Below, piece after piece: positions 1 through 7,801 of a stretch of 18,107 nucleotides of DNA. Each line of letters begins with the position of its first letter. The first letter of the stretch is position 1. The position numbers and the translations under genes were made by a program. The notes beneath the pieces were generated by a model. That model was not told where the DNA came from. It did no database searches and saw only the letters and a program-made list of their open reading frames with translations. The DNA comes from an uncultured Atopobiaceae bacterium (GTDB lineage Bacteria; Actinomycetota; Coriobacteriia; Coriobacteriales; Atopobiaceae). Location of the stretch: assembly GCA_947581665.1 (NCBI GenBank), contig CANPVI010000012.1, positions 1 to 18,107 on the forward strand, in the 5' to 3' direction.

Positions 1-858
1 GGCGAAGGCTTGGGCAACGAGCATGCCGAGCCCGCCCTCGCAGGCGATGCCGAGGCGCTCCGCCTCGAGGAGAATCACGGTGCGTAGCGGGTTGTAGACG
101 ATATCGACCACGCCCTTGAGCTGGGGGAGCGCCTCGAGCGTGCCAGGCGCGAGCGGGCTCTTCGGGCAGTGCGGGAACATTCCCACGGGAGTGGCGTTGA
201 CGATGAGGAGCGCGTCGCCGTGGCGCTCGACGAGGTTCTCGTAGTTCTCGGGACCGCGCCTGGAGATCACCGTCACCTGCGCGCCCGCACGCACAAGCAC
301 CGCCCTCACGGCCTCCTGCGCGCCACCCGATCCGAGGATGAGGGCCTTCCTGCCGGCGAGCACCGCGCGGGGCTCGGCGTCGAACGCCCGCCGCGTGAAG
401 CGCTCGAGCAGCCATGAGAAGCCGAAGAAGTCGGTGTTATCGGCGAGGATCGAGCCGTCCCTGCGCTTCACGAGCGTGTTGGTCGCACCGAGCTCGCGGG
501 CGATCTCGCTCGCCTCGTCCGCGAGCTCGAAGGCGCGGCGCTTGTAGGGGATGGTCACGTTGAGCCCCCGCCAGGCGCCTTCGCGAAGGAACGCCTCCAC
601 CTCCTCGGGCTCGCGTTCGAAGAGCGCGTAGGGGGCGCTCCCCAGAAGCGAGTGGATCCTCGGCGAGAAGGAGTGGCCGAGCGTGCGGCCGAGGAGGCCG
701 AAGCGCGCCTCTCGGGTCCCCTCGGCGAGCGCCGCCGTCGCGTCGCGCGCCGCGTCGAGCTCGGCCGCCACCGCATCCGCCGCAGGGGCGATGAGCTCGT
801 CTTCGGGCGTGAGGCCCGGGGCGCGCTCGAATGACACGTCCTCCTCGCGCGTGGGCAT
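1..858 (-). CDS. aroE: Shikimate 5-dehydrogenase (AroE), 3' end cut by window edge
   Basis: NADPH-dependent reduction of 3-dehydroshikimate to shikimate in the cytoplasm. The frame is open from the ATG at 858 to base 1, giving 286 residues with no stop in the window. Visible family motifs are the substrate-binding GHSFSP (about residues 61-66), NVTIPYK with the catalytic Lys (about 100-106), NTDFFG with the catalytic Asp (about 142-147), the nucleotide-binding GSGGA (about 177-181), and NATPVGM near 214-220. The ATG overlaps the pheA stop as TGATG, which supports this start and translational coupling. The conserved fold begins only at FGLLG, about residue 52, so about 50 Ala/Glu-rich residues precede it. 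AroE proteins normally begin within a few residues of that point. No other ATG lies in the extension. Identity is firm; the exact start is slightly less so. Confidence 0.93.
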   Translation of the reverse strand, partial: MPTREEDVSFERAPGLTPEDELIAPAADAVAAELDAARDATAALAEGTREARFGLLGRTLGHSFSPRIHSLLGSAPYALFEREPEEVEAFLREGAWRGLNVTIPYKRRAFELADEASEIARELGATNTLVKRRDGSILADNTDFFGFSWLLERFTRRAFDAEPRAVLAGRKALILGSGGAQEAVRAVLVRAGAQVTVISRRGPENYENLVERHGDALLIVNATPVGMFPHCPKSPLAPGTLEALPQLKGVVDIVYNPLRTVILLEAERLGIACEGGLGMLVAQAFA

Positions 859-2003
859 CACAGGACCTCGGAATAGGAGCCGAGGTAGCGAAACTCCTCG
901 CACACGTCGTCAAGCGAGGAGAGCAGCCGCCTGAACTCCGGCGCGCTCACGGGGCAGTCCATGTCGAAGTAGAACGAGTAGTCGAACTCGCGGTCCGGGA
1001 GTGGTCGGCTCTCGAGCTTGGAGAGGTTGATGTCGAAGCTGTAGAAGCGCGCGAGCACCTTGTAGAGCGACCCCGGCTCGTCGGTGGTGATCACCTGGAG
1101 CGACGTGCGATCGGCGCCGGGATAGATCTCGAGGTTCTTCGAGATGCAGGCGAAGCGCGTGTAGTTGTTGCCCATGTCCTGCACTCCGCGCTTGAGGATC
1201 ACGAGGTCGTAGAGCGTGGCGCAGGAACGGCTCCCGAGGGCGGCGATCGTGGGATCATCCGATTCGGCCACCATCTTCGCCGCGACGGCGGTGTTCTCCA
1301 CTATGTGCACCGTCACGTCGGAGAGCGAGGCGAGGAAGTCCGCGCACTGCTCGATCGCCTGTTGGTGGGAGTAGATGTGGCGAATGCCCTCGAGCGTGGC
1401 ACCGGGCTTCGCGAGGAGGTTGTGGTCCACCTTCAGGCGCACGGTACGGCAGATGTGGAAGTCGTAGGAGGCCATGAGGTCGTAGACCTGGTTCACGGTA
1501 CCGGCGGTCGAGTTCTCGAGCGGGAGCACTCCGTATGCGCAAAATCCCTGTTCAACCGCCTTGAACACGCCCTCGAAGGTGGAGAAGTAGGCGATGGTGG
1601 GGTGCTTGAAGAAGCGGTCGGCCGCCATCTGCGAGTAGGCGCCCTCCACGCCCTGACACGCCACGAAGGCCTCTTGGGGGAAGAGGTCCGGCGTGTCCTC
1701 GACGGCCGCGTTGATCTTCTCCACGAGCTCGCTCTTCACGGGGGAGAGGGAGGCCTCGTTCGCACGGGCCACCTCGAAGAGCAGGTTGAAGAGCACGATC
1801 GCGTAATCGCGCAAGTCGTCGGGCACCTTCTCGGCCACGTCGGCGAGCTTCTGGCGCTCGCGCATGCGATCGAGCACGGGAAGGCCGTGCGCGCTCTTGT
1901 AGGCGGCGACCTCGTTCGTCGCGGCCATGCGCTCGCGGAAGAGCGAGATGATCTGATCGTCGATGGCGTCGATGCGCTCGCGAATGACGGAGAGGTCTTC
2001 CAT
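858..2003 (-). CDS. pheA: Bifunctional chorismate mutase / prephenate dehydratase (P-protein)
   Basis: Converts chorismate to prephenate and then to phenylpyruvate, the branch to phenylalanine. It has 381 residues, the usual P-protein length. Residues 1-85 are an AroQ chorismate mutase; R8, R25, K36, D45, R48 and E49 align with active-site residues of the E. coli enzyme. Residues about 114-286 are the prephenate dehydratase, with QGVEGAYS, PLENSTAG (161-168) and the catalytic NYTRF (280-284). Residues about 300-375 are an ACT domain with GSLYKVL and the ESRP motif (331-334), which in this family binds phenylalanine for feedback inhibition. I chose the ATG at 2003, which has AAAGGA just upstream, over a more upstream in-frame start that adds 24 residues before the mutase fold. 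The stop overlaps the aroE start by one base. Confidence 0.96.
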   Translation of the reverse strand: MEDLSVIRERIDAIDDQIISLFRERMAATNEVAAYKSAHGLPVLDRMRERQKLADVAEKVPDDLRDYAIVLFNLLFEVARANEASLSPVKSELVEKINAAVEDTPDLFPQEAFVACQGVEGAYSQMAADRFFKHPTIAYFSTFEGVFKAVEQGFCAYGVLPLENSTAGTVNQVYDLMASYDFHICRTVRLKVDHNLLAKPGATLEGIRHIYSHQQAIEQCADFLASLSDVTVHIVENTAVAAKMVAESDDPTIAALGSRSCATLYDLVILKRGVQDMGNNYTRFACISKNLEIYPGADRTSLQVITTDEPGSLYKVLARFYSFDINLSKLESRPLPDREFDYSFYFDMDCPVSAPEFRRLLSSLDDVCEEFRYLGSYSEVL

Positions 2004-2041
2004 GAAACGTCCTTTGGTTGGCGTCGCCCGATAGGGCCCTA

Positions 2042-2047
2042 AGCATA
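2042..2047 (-). promoter_or_regulatory. Possible -10 element for pheA-aroE
   Basis: Read on the minus strand this is TATGCT, four of six bases of the -10 consensus, about 39 bases before the pheA ATG. No recognisable -35 hexamer lies 16-18 bases further up. The position is sensible because the next gene upstream is on the other strand, so pheA needs its own promoter. Weak call from sequence alone. Confidence 0.28.
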
Positions 2048-2125
2048 GTGCAAGCAAACCACGAGCTTCCGCCATGCCCTCGCCAAGGGTGCGCCGTCTC
2101 GTGATAAAGGCCCGCCCGCCTTCGC

Positions 2126-2162
2126 TAAAAGACGCCCCGATATCCGCGACGATTGGGGCGTT
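2126..2162 (-). terminator. Terminator-like hairpin upstream of pheA
   Basis: ACGCCCC (2132-2138) and GGGGCGT (2155-2161) form a perfect 7-bp inverted repeat around a 16-base loop. Read on the minus strand the hairpin is followed by CTTTT, which resembles an intrinsic terminator. It would stop minus-strand transcripts running in from behind the acyltransferase gene before they reach pheA. The long loop and short U-run make it weak. It lies upstream of the proposed pheA start, so it is not a pheA attenuator. Confidence 0.3.
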
Positions 2163-2195
2163 CCCTCAGGGAGGGCGCGCGAGGAAGCGCCACGC

Positions 2196-2201
2196 TAGAA
2201 T
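2196..2201 (+). promoter_or_regulatory. Possible -10 element for the acyltransferase gene
   Basis: TAGAAT on the plus strand matches five of six bases of the -10 consensus and lies 45 bases before the proposed ATG at 2246. No convincing -35 is seen. The 2004-2245 gap separates two divergent genes and otherwise holds only the hairpin described at 2126-2162. Confidence 0.28.
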
Positions 2202-2245
2202 GCCCGTGGCACGTCCACCCACGTCCTGATGCTCGAGGTACGTCG

Positions 2246-4126
2246 ATGTCCGCAGGAACGCGCATGCGCGAACTTCCCTCCTACCTCCCCTCGCTGGACG
2301 GCCTTCGCGCCTTCGCCGTGATCGCGGTCATCCTCTACCATCTCGTACCTGCGATCTTGCCCTCGGGATTGCTCGGCGTGACGCTCTTCTTCGTGCTTTC
2401 CGGCTACCTCATCACGGGCCTGCTCATCAAGGAGTGGAACAAGACCTCGACCATCCATCTCGGACGGTTTTGGCTGCGTCGCATCCGCCGCCTCGTGCCG
2501 GCGATCATCTTCCTCTTCGTGGGCGTGGCGGCGCTCACGGCGCTCTTCGCCCCCGATCTCCTCACGAAGCTCCGCGAGGACATGGTCCCCGCGCTGCTCT
2601 TCTTCACGAACTGGTGGTACATCTTCCGGGATGTGAGCTACTTCGAGGCCATGGGCGCGCCCTCGCCGGTGACGCACTTCTGGTCGCTCGCGATCGAGGA
2701 GCAGTTCTACCTCATCTGGCCGCCGATCTTGCTCCTGCTCTTCACGATCGGCTTGCGCAAACGCGGCATCCAAACCGGGATCGCGCTCGCCTCCGGGGCC
2801 TCCGTTGCGCTCATGGCGCTCCTCTACGATCCGCTCGGCGACCCTTCCCGGGTCTACTACGGCACGGATACGCGCGCGTTCTCCCTGCTCATCGGCGCAT
2901 GGCTTGCGTTCCAGTTCCCCATGGAGCGGGTGATGGGGCAAGGGGAGAGGCCCTTCGGTGATCGTGGGCGCACCGTCTCGGCCTGGCTCGCCTGGGCCGC
3001 GTGTGTCGGCATCATCGCCGTCATGGTCACCATCTCGGGCTACGACCCCTTCCTCTACCAAGGAGGGATCCTTCTCATCTCGCTTCTCTGCGCGGTCCTC
3101 ATCGTGGGGCTCGTGAACCTCACCTCGACGATCTGCCGCGTATTCTCGTTAAAGCCGCTCGTGTGGGTGGGCCAGCGCTCCTATGGCATCTACCTCTGGC
3201 ACTATCCGCTCATTTTGCTCATGAACCCCATGAACTCCACGACGGAGCCCCCTTGGTGGGTCTATCTCATCCAGATGGCCATCGTCCTCGCCGTGGCGGA
3301 GTTCTCGTACCGCCTCATCGAGATGCCGGTGCGCCGTGGCGATCTTGGGCGTTGGGTGAGAGGCGTGCGGGATGGCAGCGTGAGCGTCCTCGACTACCTC
3401 GCGGGGCACCTCCTGCAGTTCACGGGATCCCTCGTGCTCATCTCGGTGGCGATCGTGGGCTGCATCGTCGTGCCTCCCACTCAGACGATCGGCAACACGA
3501 GCGTCTTCGAGGGGGAAGGCGCGCTCCCCATGCCACGGGAGCCCCTCATGGACAAGCCCGCCGAGGCGACGGGCGAGCTCGTCGCCTCGAGCGAGCCGGA
3601 GCCCGCGCCCGAGCCCGCGGGCCCCACGCCAGAGGAGCTCGCCGAGCAGGCCAACGTCCTCATCATCGGCGATTCGGTGCTCGCGGGCGTCCAGGGCTAC
3701 GGCTACTTCGATGGCGTCCTGCCGAACGCCACCGTCGACGCGAAGATCTCCCGCCAGCTCTACACCGCCAAGGATTTCTACCAGCAGCACGTGGATGAGG
3801 GTTGGGATGGCGAGGTGGTGATCTTCGAGATGGGGACGAACGGCGTGGCCACCGCCGAACAGGTGGAGGAGATGGTGAACGCGGTTCCCGCGGACAAGAA
3901 GGTGCTCCTCGTGAACATCCGCACGCCGTTTCCGCTCGAGGGCATGAACAACGCACTGCTCCAAGACGCCGCGAACAACCACGACAACGTCACGCTCGTG
4001 GACTGGTTCGACGCGAGCGAGGGCCACGACGAGTACTTCGACGGCGACGGCACGCACCTCACGCCGACGGGGTGCGAAGCCTACATCGCCATGCTCCGCT
4101 CCGCGCTCGCCGATCTCTATCGCTGA
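2246..4126 (+). CDS. Membrane acyltransferase (AT3) with C-terminal SGNH domain, OatA-like
   Basis: A 626-residue two-domain protein of the type that moves an acyl group, usually acetyl, across the membrane and onto peptidoglycan or another surface glycan. Residues about 10-390 are an acyltransferase-3 domain with roughly ten membrane segments. It contains YLPSLDGLRA, the YHL histidine (about 32), FFVLSGYLITG and the basic FWLRRIRRLVPA. Another membrane segment lies near 400-420, then a Pro/Glu-rich linker (about 437-467), then an SGNH esterase-like domain: GDS (475-477), GTNG with N532, and DGTH (601-604). This gives a complete triad of S477, D601 and H604. The ATG at 2246 is preceded by GAGG at a good distance; a longer upstream frame is unlikely. 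The gene is convergent with aroC (37-base gap) and divergent from pheA. The acceptor cannot be told from sequence: peptidoglycan, teichoic acid and exopolysaccharide are all possible. Confidence 0.88.
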   Translation: MSAGTRMRELPSYLPSLDGLRAFAVIAVILYHLVPAILPSGLLGVTLFFVLSGYLITGLLIKEWNKTSTIHLGRFWLRRIRRLVPAIIFLFVGVAALTALFAPDLLTKLREDMVPALLFFTNWWYIFRDVSYFEAMGAPSPVTHFWSLAIEEQFYLIWPPILLLLFTIGLRKRGIQTGIALASGASVALMALLYDPLGDPSRVYYGTDTRAFSLLIGAWLAFQFPMERVMGQGERPFGDRGRTVSAWLAWAACVGIIAVMVTISGYDPFLYQGGILLISLLCAVLIVGLVNLTSTICRVFSLKPLVWVGQRSYGIYLWHYPLILLMNPMNSTTEPPWWVYLIQMAIVLAVAEFSYRLIEMPVRRGDLGRWVRGVRDGSVSVLDYLAGHLLQFTGSLVLISVAIVGCIVVPPTQTIGNTSVFEGEGALPMPREPLMDKPAEATGELVASSEPEPAPEPAGPTPEELAEQANVLIIGDSVLAGVQGYGYFDGVLPNATVDAKISRQLYTAKDFYQQHVDEGWDGEVVIFEMGTNGVATAEQVEEMVNAVPADKKVLLVNIRTPFPLEGMNNALLQDAANNHDNVTLVDWFDASEGHDEYFDGDGTHLTPTGCEAYIAMLRSALADLYR

Positions 4127-4163
4127 GCCCGGGAGACGCGCGAAGGAGGCGGGAGAGGCGTGG

Positions 4164-5294
4164 CTAGCGCGCGGACGGTGCGCCCCTCTGGAGCATGAGG
4201 TCCATGAGCGTGAGGGCTAAGACCGCCTCCGCCACTGGCACGGCGCGCGGCGCGATGCAGGGATCGTGGCGCCCGCGCACGCGGAGCTCGGCCTCCTCCA
4301 TGTGCTCGAGGTCCACCGAGCGCTGGGGCATCGCGATGGAGGCCGTGGGCTTCACCGCAAGGCGCACGACGAGGGGCGCTCCGGTGGTGATGCCGCCGAG
4401 GATTCCCCCCGCGTCGTTCTTCTCGGGCGTCGCCTCCATGCGCGCATCGAGCGTATAGGGATCGTTGTGCTCGGAGCCGCGCATCCTCGCCGCTCCGAAG
4501 CCCGCGCCGAATTCGACGCCCTTCACCGCGGGGATGCCGAAGAGCGCGGAGGAAAGCTGGCTCTCCACGCCGAGGGCCATGGGATCGCCAAGGTCGGCGG
4601 GCACGCCCGTGGCCAGCGCCTCCACGATGCCACCCACGGAATCGCCTTCTTGGGCTGCCTTCGCGATGGCGTCTCTCATGGCGGCTCCCGCCTCGGCCGA
4701 GAGAGTGGGGAAATCGCGTGTCGCGAGCGTGGCGATCTGGCTCTCGAGCTGGGACTTCGTCTCGAGGTCGAGCATGCGCGCGGCGAAGGGCGCGTCCTTT
4801 ACGCCGGCCACCTCGGCCAGATGCGCCGCCACGCGCACGCCGCGCTCGGCAAGCCATTGGAGGCAGAGCGCGCCCGCCGCGGCGAGCGGTGCGGTGAGGC
4901 GTCCCGAGAACTGGCCGCCGCCCGAGCGATCCCAGTCATCGCCCCAGCGCCTCCACGCCACGAGATCGGCGTGGCTCGGGCGCGGCACCTTGCCCATCGC
5001 GGTGTAATCCTGCCGTCGCGTGTCGGTGTTCTCGATCACGAACGCGATCGGCGCACCGGAGGTCCTGCCCTCGGCGTTCAGGCCACAGAGGAAGCGCACG
5101 GCATCGGCCTCGCTGCGTCTCGTGGTCCACGGCCCCTGGCCGGGTGCGCGGCGCGCCATGAAGGCTCCGAGCGCCTCCTCGTCCACGGCGAGCCCTGCGG
5201 GGAACCCGTCGAGGACGCAGCCGATGGCCCTGCTGTGCGACTGCCCGAAGACCGTCACGCCGAGCGCGCGACCGAAGGTGTTCATGCGCGTCAT
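4164..5294 (-). CDS. aroC: Chorismate synthase (AroC)
   Basis: Trans-elimination of phosphate from EPSP to give chorismate; the family needs reduced FMN. It has 376 residues, normal length. Motifs: GQSHSRAIG with the catalytic His (about residue 20), the PRPSHAD block (104-110) with the second catalytic His (about 108), GGGQFSGRLTAP (about 125-136), and GGILGGITTG followed by VKPTASI in the C-terminal half. The GQSHS and FSGRLTAP forms differ from the enterobacterial GESHG and SARETA forms but match my memory of clostridial and related Gram-positive enzymes. The ATG at 5294 overlaps the aroA stop as ATGA; a second ATG at 5285 is possible and would shorten the protein by three residues. This is the last gene of the run that starts at 9704. 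Confidence 0.96.
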   Translation of the reverse strand: MTRMNTFGRALGVTVFGQSHSRAIGCVLDGFPAGLAVDEEALGAFMARRAPGQGPWTTRRSEADAVRFLCGLNAEGRTSGAPIAFVIENTDTRRQDYTAMGKVPRPSHADLVAWRRWGDDWDRSGGGQFSGRLTAPLAAAGALCLQWLAERGVRVAAHLAEVAGVKDAPFAARMLDLETKSQLESQIATLATRDFPTLSAEAGAAMRDAIAKAAQEGDSVGGIVEALATGVPADLGDPMALGVESQLSSALFGIPAVKGVEFGAGFGAARMRGSEHNDPYTLDARMEATPEKNDAGGILGGITTGAPLVVRLAVKPTASIAMPQRSVDLEHMEEAELRVRGRHDPCIAPRAVPVAEAVLALTLMDLMLQRGAPSAR

Positions 5295-6661
5295 GCCTCC
5301 TCTACGCTGCCGCCAAGCGCGCGCAGCACCTTGAAGAAGGTGGGATAGCTCTTGTTCACGCACTCCGCGCCGAGGATCGTCACGCGGCCAGAGGAGCGCA
5401 GCGCGCAGATGGCCGCCATCATCGCAATGCGGTGGTCCTTCGCCGCGTCCACCACGCCTCCCGAGAGCTCGTCCACTCCCTCGATCTCGAGCTCGTCGCC
5501 CAGAAGCGTCGCCTTGCCGCCGAGCGCGCAGATGGTCGCGCGCACGCTCTCGAGGCGATCGCTTTCCTTCAGGCGCAGGCGCCGTGTGCCGAAGAAGCGG
5601 GTCCTGCCCTCGGCGAGCGCGGCGACCGCGGCGAGCGGGCATACGAGGTCGGGCATGTCGGAGAGGTCGAACGCGGCGCCACGCAGGCCCTTGCCCAGCG
5701 CCTGGCAGATGCCGCCTTCGCGGCTCACCCGCACGCCCATGAGGGCGAGTGCGGCGAGGATCGCGCGATCACCCTGCACGCTGGAGAGGTTCAGGTTCGA
5801 AACGCGCACGTCCGCGCCGATGGCACCCGCAGCGAGCCAGAAGGCCGCCTGCGACCAGTCGCCCTCCACGTCGATGTCCCCCGGGGACGTGATGTGCTGA
5901 TGCGGCCCCACGATGAAGCGCGTCGCGTGCTCGAAGTGCGCGCCGCCGATCGACTGGGAGTCGCCGTGCTCGCCATCGAGGCGGTCGGAGAGCACGTGGA
6001 CGCCGAAGCGCTCGAGCGCCTCGGCCGTGAGCCGCACGTAGGGCTTCGATTCGAAGGGATCTTGCACGTGGAGGTCGAGGCCCTCGGGGAGAAGCGGGGA
6101 GGCGAGGAGGATCCCCGAGACGAACTGCGAGCTCACGTTTCCGTCGATGGTGTAGCGCCCGCCCGCGAGGGGACCCTCGGCCACGAGCGGAAGCTCCTTC
6201 GCGCTCTTCCTCTCGATGATGGCGCCATGGCGCAGGAGCTCGTCGGTGAGGGGCGCGAGGGGCCTCGTGGGAAGGCGACCCTCCCCGCTGAAGCGCGCAC
6301 GTGCGGGCAGGGCGCACACCACGGGGATGAGGAAGCGCAGCGTGGCGCCCGACTCGCCGCAATCGAGGTTCACGTCCGAGAGCGCCACGGGCCTTCCCGA
6401 AGGGTCACGGGGAAGCGGCGTGATCCGCAGCCCGCGCGCGGAGAGTCCGGTGGAATCGCGTCGCTCGACGGGCTGGATGCGCGCGCCGAGGGTCCTCAGG
6501 CAGCGCACCGTGGCGTCGATGTCCGCCGAGGCGTGCTCGAGGGCGAGGAACGTGGGCACGTTGGCGAAGGCCGAGAGGATGAGCAGGCGCTGGGCGATCG
6601 ACTTCGAGGCGGGCGCACGCACGGTGCCCGAGAGCGAAGAGGCCTTGACGGTCACATCCAT
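5291..6661 (-). CDS. aroA: 3-phosphoshikimate 1-carboxyvinyltransferase (EPSP synthase)
   Basis: Transfers enolpyruvyl from PEP to shikimate 3-phosphate. It has 456 residues, slightly longer than the usual 425-445. Motifs: the N-terminal PASKSIAQR (K20, S21 and R25 contact the substrates), CGESGATLRF (101-110), YTIDGNVSSQF with the family's SSQ element (about 170-180), the DMPDLVCPLAA block with the catalytic Asp (about 335-345), LKESDRLESV (about 364-373), DHRIAMM (about 409-415), and NKSYPTFF near the C-terminus. The 101-110 motif corresponds to the region around E. coli G96 and P101; the Gly is kept, but the positions equivalent to T97 and P101 are Ala and Phe. The start lies 21 bases after the aroB stop, with GAGGT upstream. 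The stop overlaps the aroC start. Confidence 0.96.
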   Translation of the reverse strand: MDVTVKASSLSGTVRAPASKSIAQRLLILSAFANVPTFLALEHASADIDATVRCLRTLGARIQPVERRDSTGLSARGLRITPLPRDPSGRPVALSDVNLDCGESGATLRFLIPVVCALPARARFSGEGRLPTRPLAPLTDELLRHGAIIERKSAKELPLVAEGPLAGGRYTIDGNVSSQFVSGILLASPLLPEGLDLHVQDPFESKPYVRLTAEALERFGVHVLSDRLDGEHGDSQSIGGAHFEHATRFIVGPHQHITSPGDIDVEGDWSQAAFWLAAGAIGADVRVSNLNLSSVQGDRAILAALALMGVRVSREGGICQALGKGLRGAAFDLSDMPDLVCPLAAVAALAEGRTRFFGTRRLRLKESDRLESVRATICALGGKATLLGDELEIEGVDELSGGVVDAAKDHRIAMMAAICALRSSGRVTILGAECVNKSYPTFFKVLRALGGSVEEA

Positions 6662-6682
6662 GAGTGCCTACCTCGAGTTTCT

Positions 6683-7801
6683 CTAGCTGGAGAGGCCGGC
6701 TCGCACGATCTCCGCGAAGCGGTCGATGTCCATGGGCACCACCTCGACGTCGCCGAGGAAGCGCACGATCACGGCGTTCACGGTGGAGCCGTGGCGCTTC
6801 TTGTCCGCCCGAAGGCGCTCGATGATGGCATCGGCCGGAACGTTCGCGTGGGTGGGCAGGCCATAGGCCTCGATGCAACGCAGGATCGCGCGCGTGACGG
6901 GCGCCGGGGTGAGGCCGTGGGCGGTGGCCCCGCGGCACAGGATGGCGAGCCCCGCCGCCACGCACGAGCCGTGGCCGAGGGTGTAGTTGCTCGCGGCCTC
7001 GATGGCGTGGCCGATCGTGTGGCCGAGGTTGAGGGTCTGGCGAAGGCCGCTCTCGCGCTCGTCCTCCACGACCACATCGCGCTTGACCCGCACGTTTGCG
7101 GACACGAGCGCGGCCATGCGGTCGAAGTCGAGCGCCGAGCAGTCGACGGCCCCCATAAGAGGCGCCGTCACGGGGTTCTCGGCGATCGCGTTGAAGAGCT
7201 CGGGGCCCGCGAGCACCCCGTGCTTGATGATCTCCCCGAAGGCGTCCATGAGAAGCGCGGGGGAGAGGGTGGCGAGGGCCTCCACGTCCTCGAGTACGAG
7301 CGCGGGTTGTAGGAAGGCTCCCGCGAGGTTCTTTCCGCCTTGGAGGTCGACGGCGGTCTTTCCGCCCACCGAGGAATCGACCATGGCGAGGAGGCTCGTG
7401 GGCACCTGCACCACGGTGATGCCGCGCATGTAGGTGGCTGCGGCAAAGCCCCCGAGGTCACCGACGACGCCGCCGCCGAGCGCGACGACCGCGTCATCGC
7501 GGGTGAGGCCGGACTGCGCCATGACTTCGAGGCACGTGGCATAGGTTTGGAGGTTCTTCTGCGCCTCGCCGGCCTCGAAGACGAAGACGTTGATGGAAAA
7601 ACCGCTAGCCCTCAGCGAATCCGCCACGCGTTGCCCGTAGAGCGGCCACACGTGCGAATCGGTGACGATCAACAGCGAATCGCCCTTCACGAGCGGACGC
7701 ACCATGGTGCCGAGCTCGTCGAGCAGCGCGCGTCCGCATACGACCTCGTAGGCCCTCGAAGCCGTGGGAACGTCGATGACTTCGCGGCGAGAGGCGCTCA
7801 T
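6683..7801 (-). CDS. aroB: 3-dehydroquinate synthase (AroB)
   Basis: NAD- and metal-dependent cyclisation of DAHP to 3-dehydroquinate, the second step of the shikimate pathway. It has 372 residues, normal length. Motifs: GGGVVGDLGGF (109-119), PTSLLAMVDSSVGGKTA (134-150), FGEIIKHG with the metal-binding Glu (190), and NLGHTIGHAIE with His 261, followed by His 277. The E190, H261 and H277 pattern keeps the spacing of the known zinc ligands. The ATG at 7801 overlaps the tyrA stop as ATGA and has GGAGG a few bases upstream inside tyrA. A longer frame exists upstream but reads through tyrA in another frame and carries no AroB similarity. Confidence 0.97.
   Translation of the reverse strand: MSASRREVIDVPTASRAYEVVCGRALLDELGTMVRPLVKGDSLLIVTDSHVWPLYGQRVADSLRASGFSINVFVFEAGEAQKNLQTYATCLEVMAQSGLTRDDAVVALGGGVVGDLGGFAAATYMRGITVVQVPTSLLAMVDSSVGGKTAVDLQGGKNLAGAFLQPALVLEDVEALATLSPALLMDAFGEIIKHGVLAGPELFNAIAENPVTAPLMGAVDCSALDFDRMAALVSANVRVKRDVVVEDERESGLRQTLNLGHTIGHAIEAASNYTLGHGSCVAAGLAILCRGATAHGLTPAPVTRAILRCIEAYGLPTHANVPADAIIERLRADKKRHGSTVNAVIVRFLGDVEVVPMDIDRFAEIVRAGLSS

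Noticed and set aside
831..2042. Plus-strand open frame of about 403 codons antisense to pheA
   Set aside because: Shadow frame of the complete chorismate mutase-prephenate dehydratase gene; repetitive Val/Glu/Arg/His composition.
4127..4163. Possible bidirectional terminator between the acyltransferase gene and aroC
   Set aside because: No inverted repeat with a U-run on either strand was found in the 37-base gap.
5432..7312. Long plus-strand open frame (about 626 codons) antisense to aroA and aroB
   Set aside because: It spans two well-defined enzyme genes and their junction and is Arg/Gly/Glu/His-rich without motifs.
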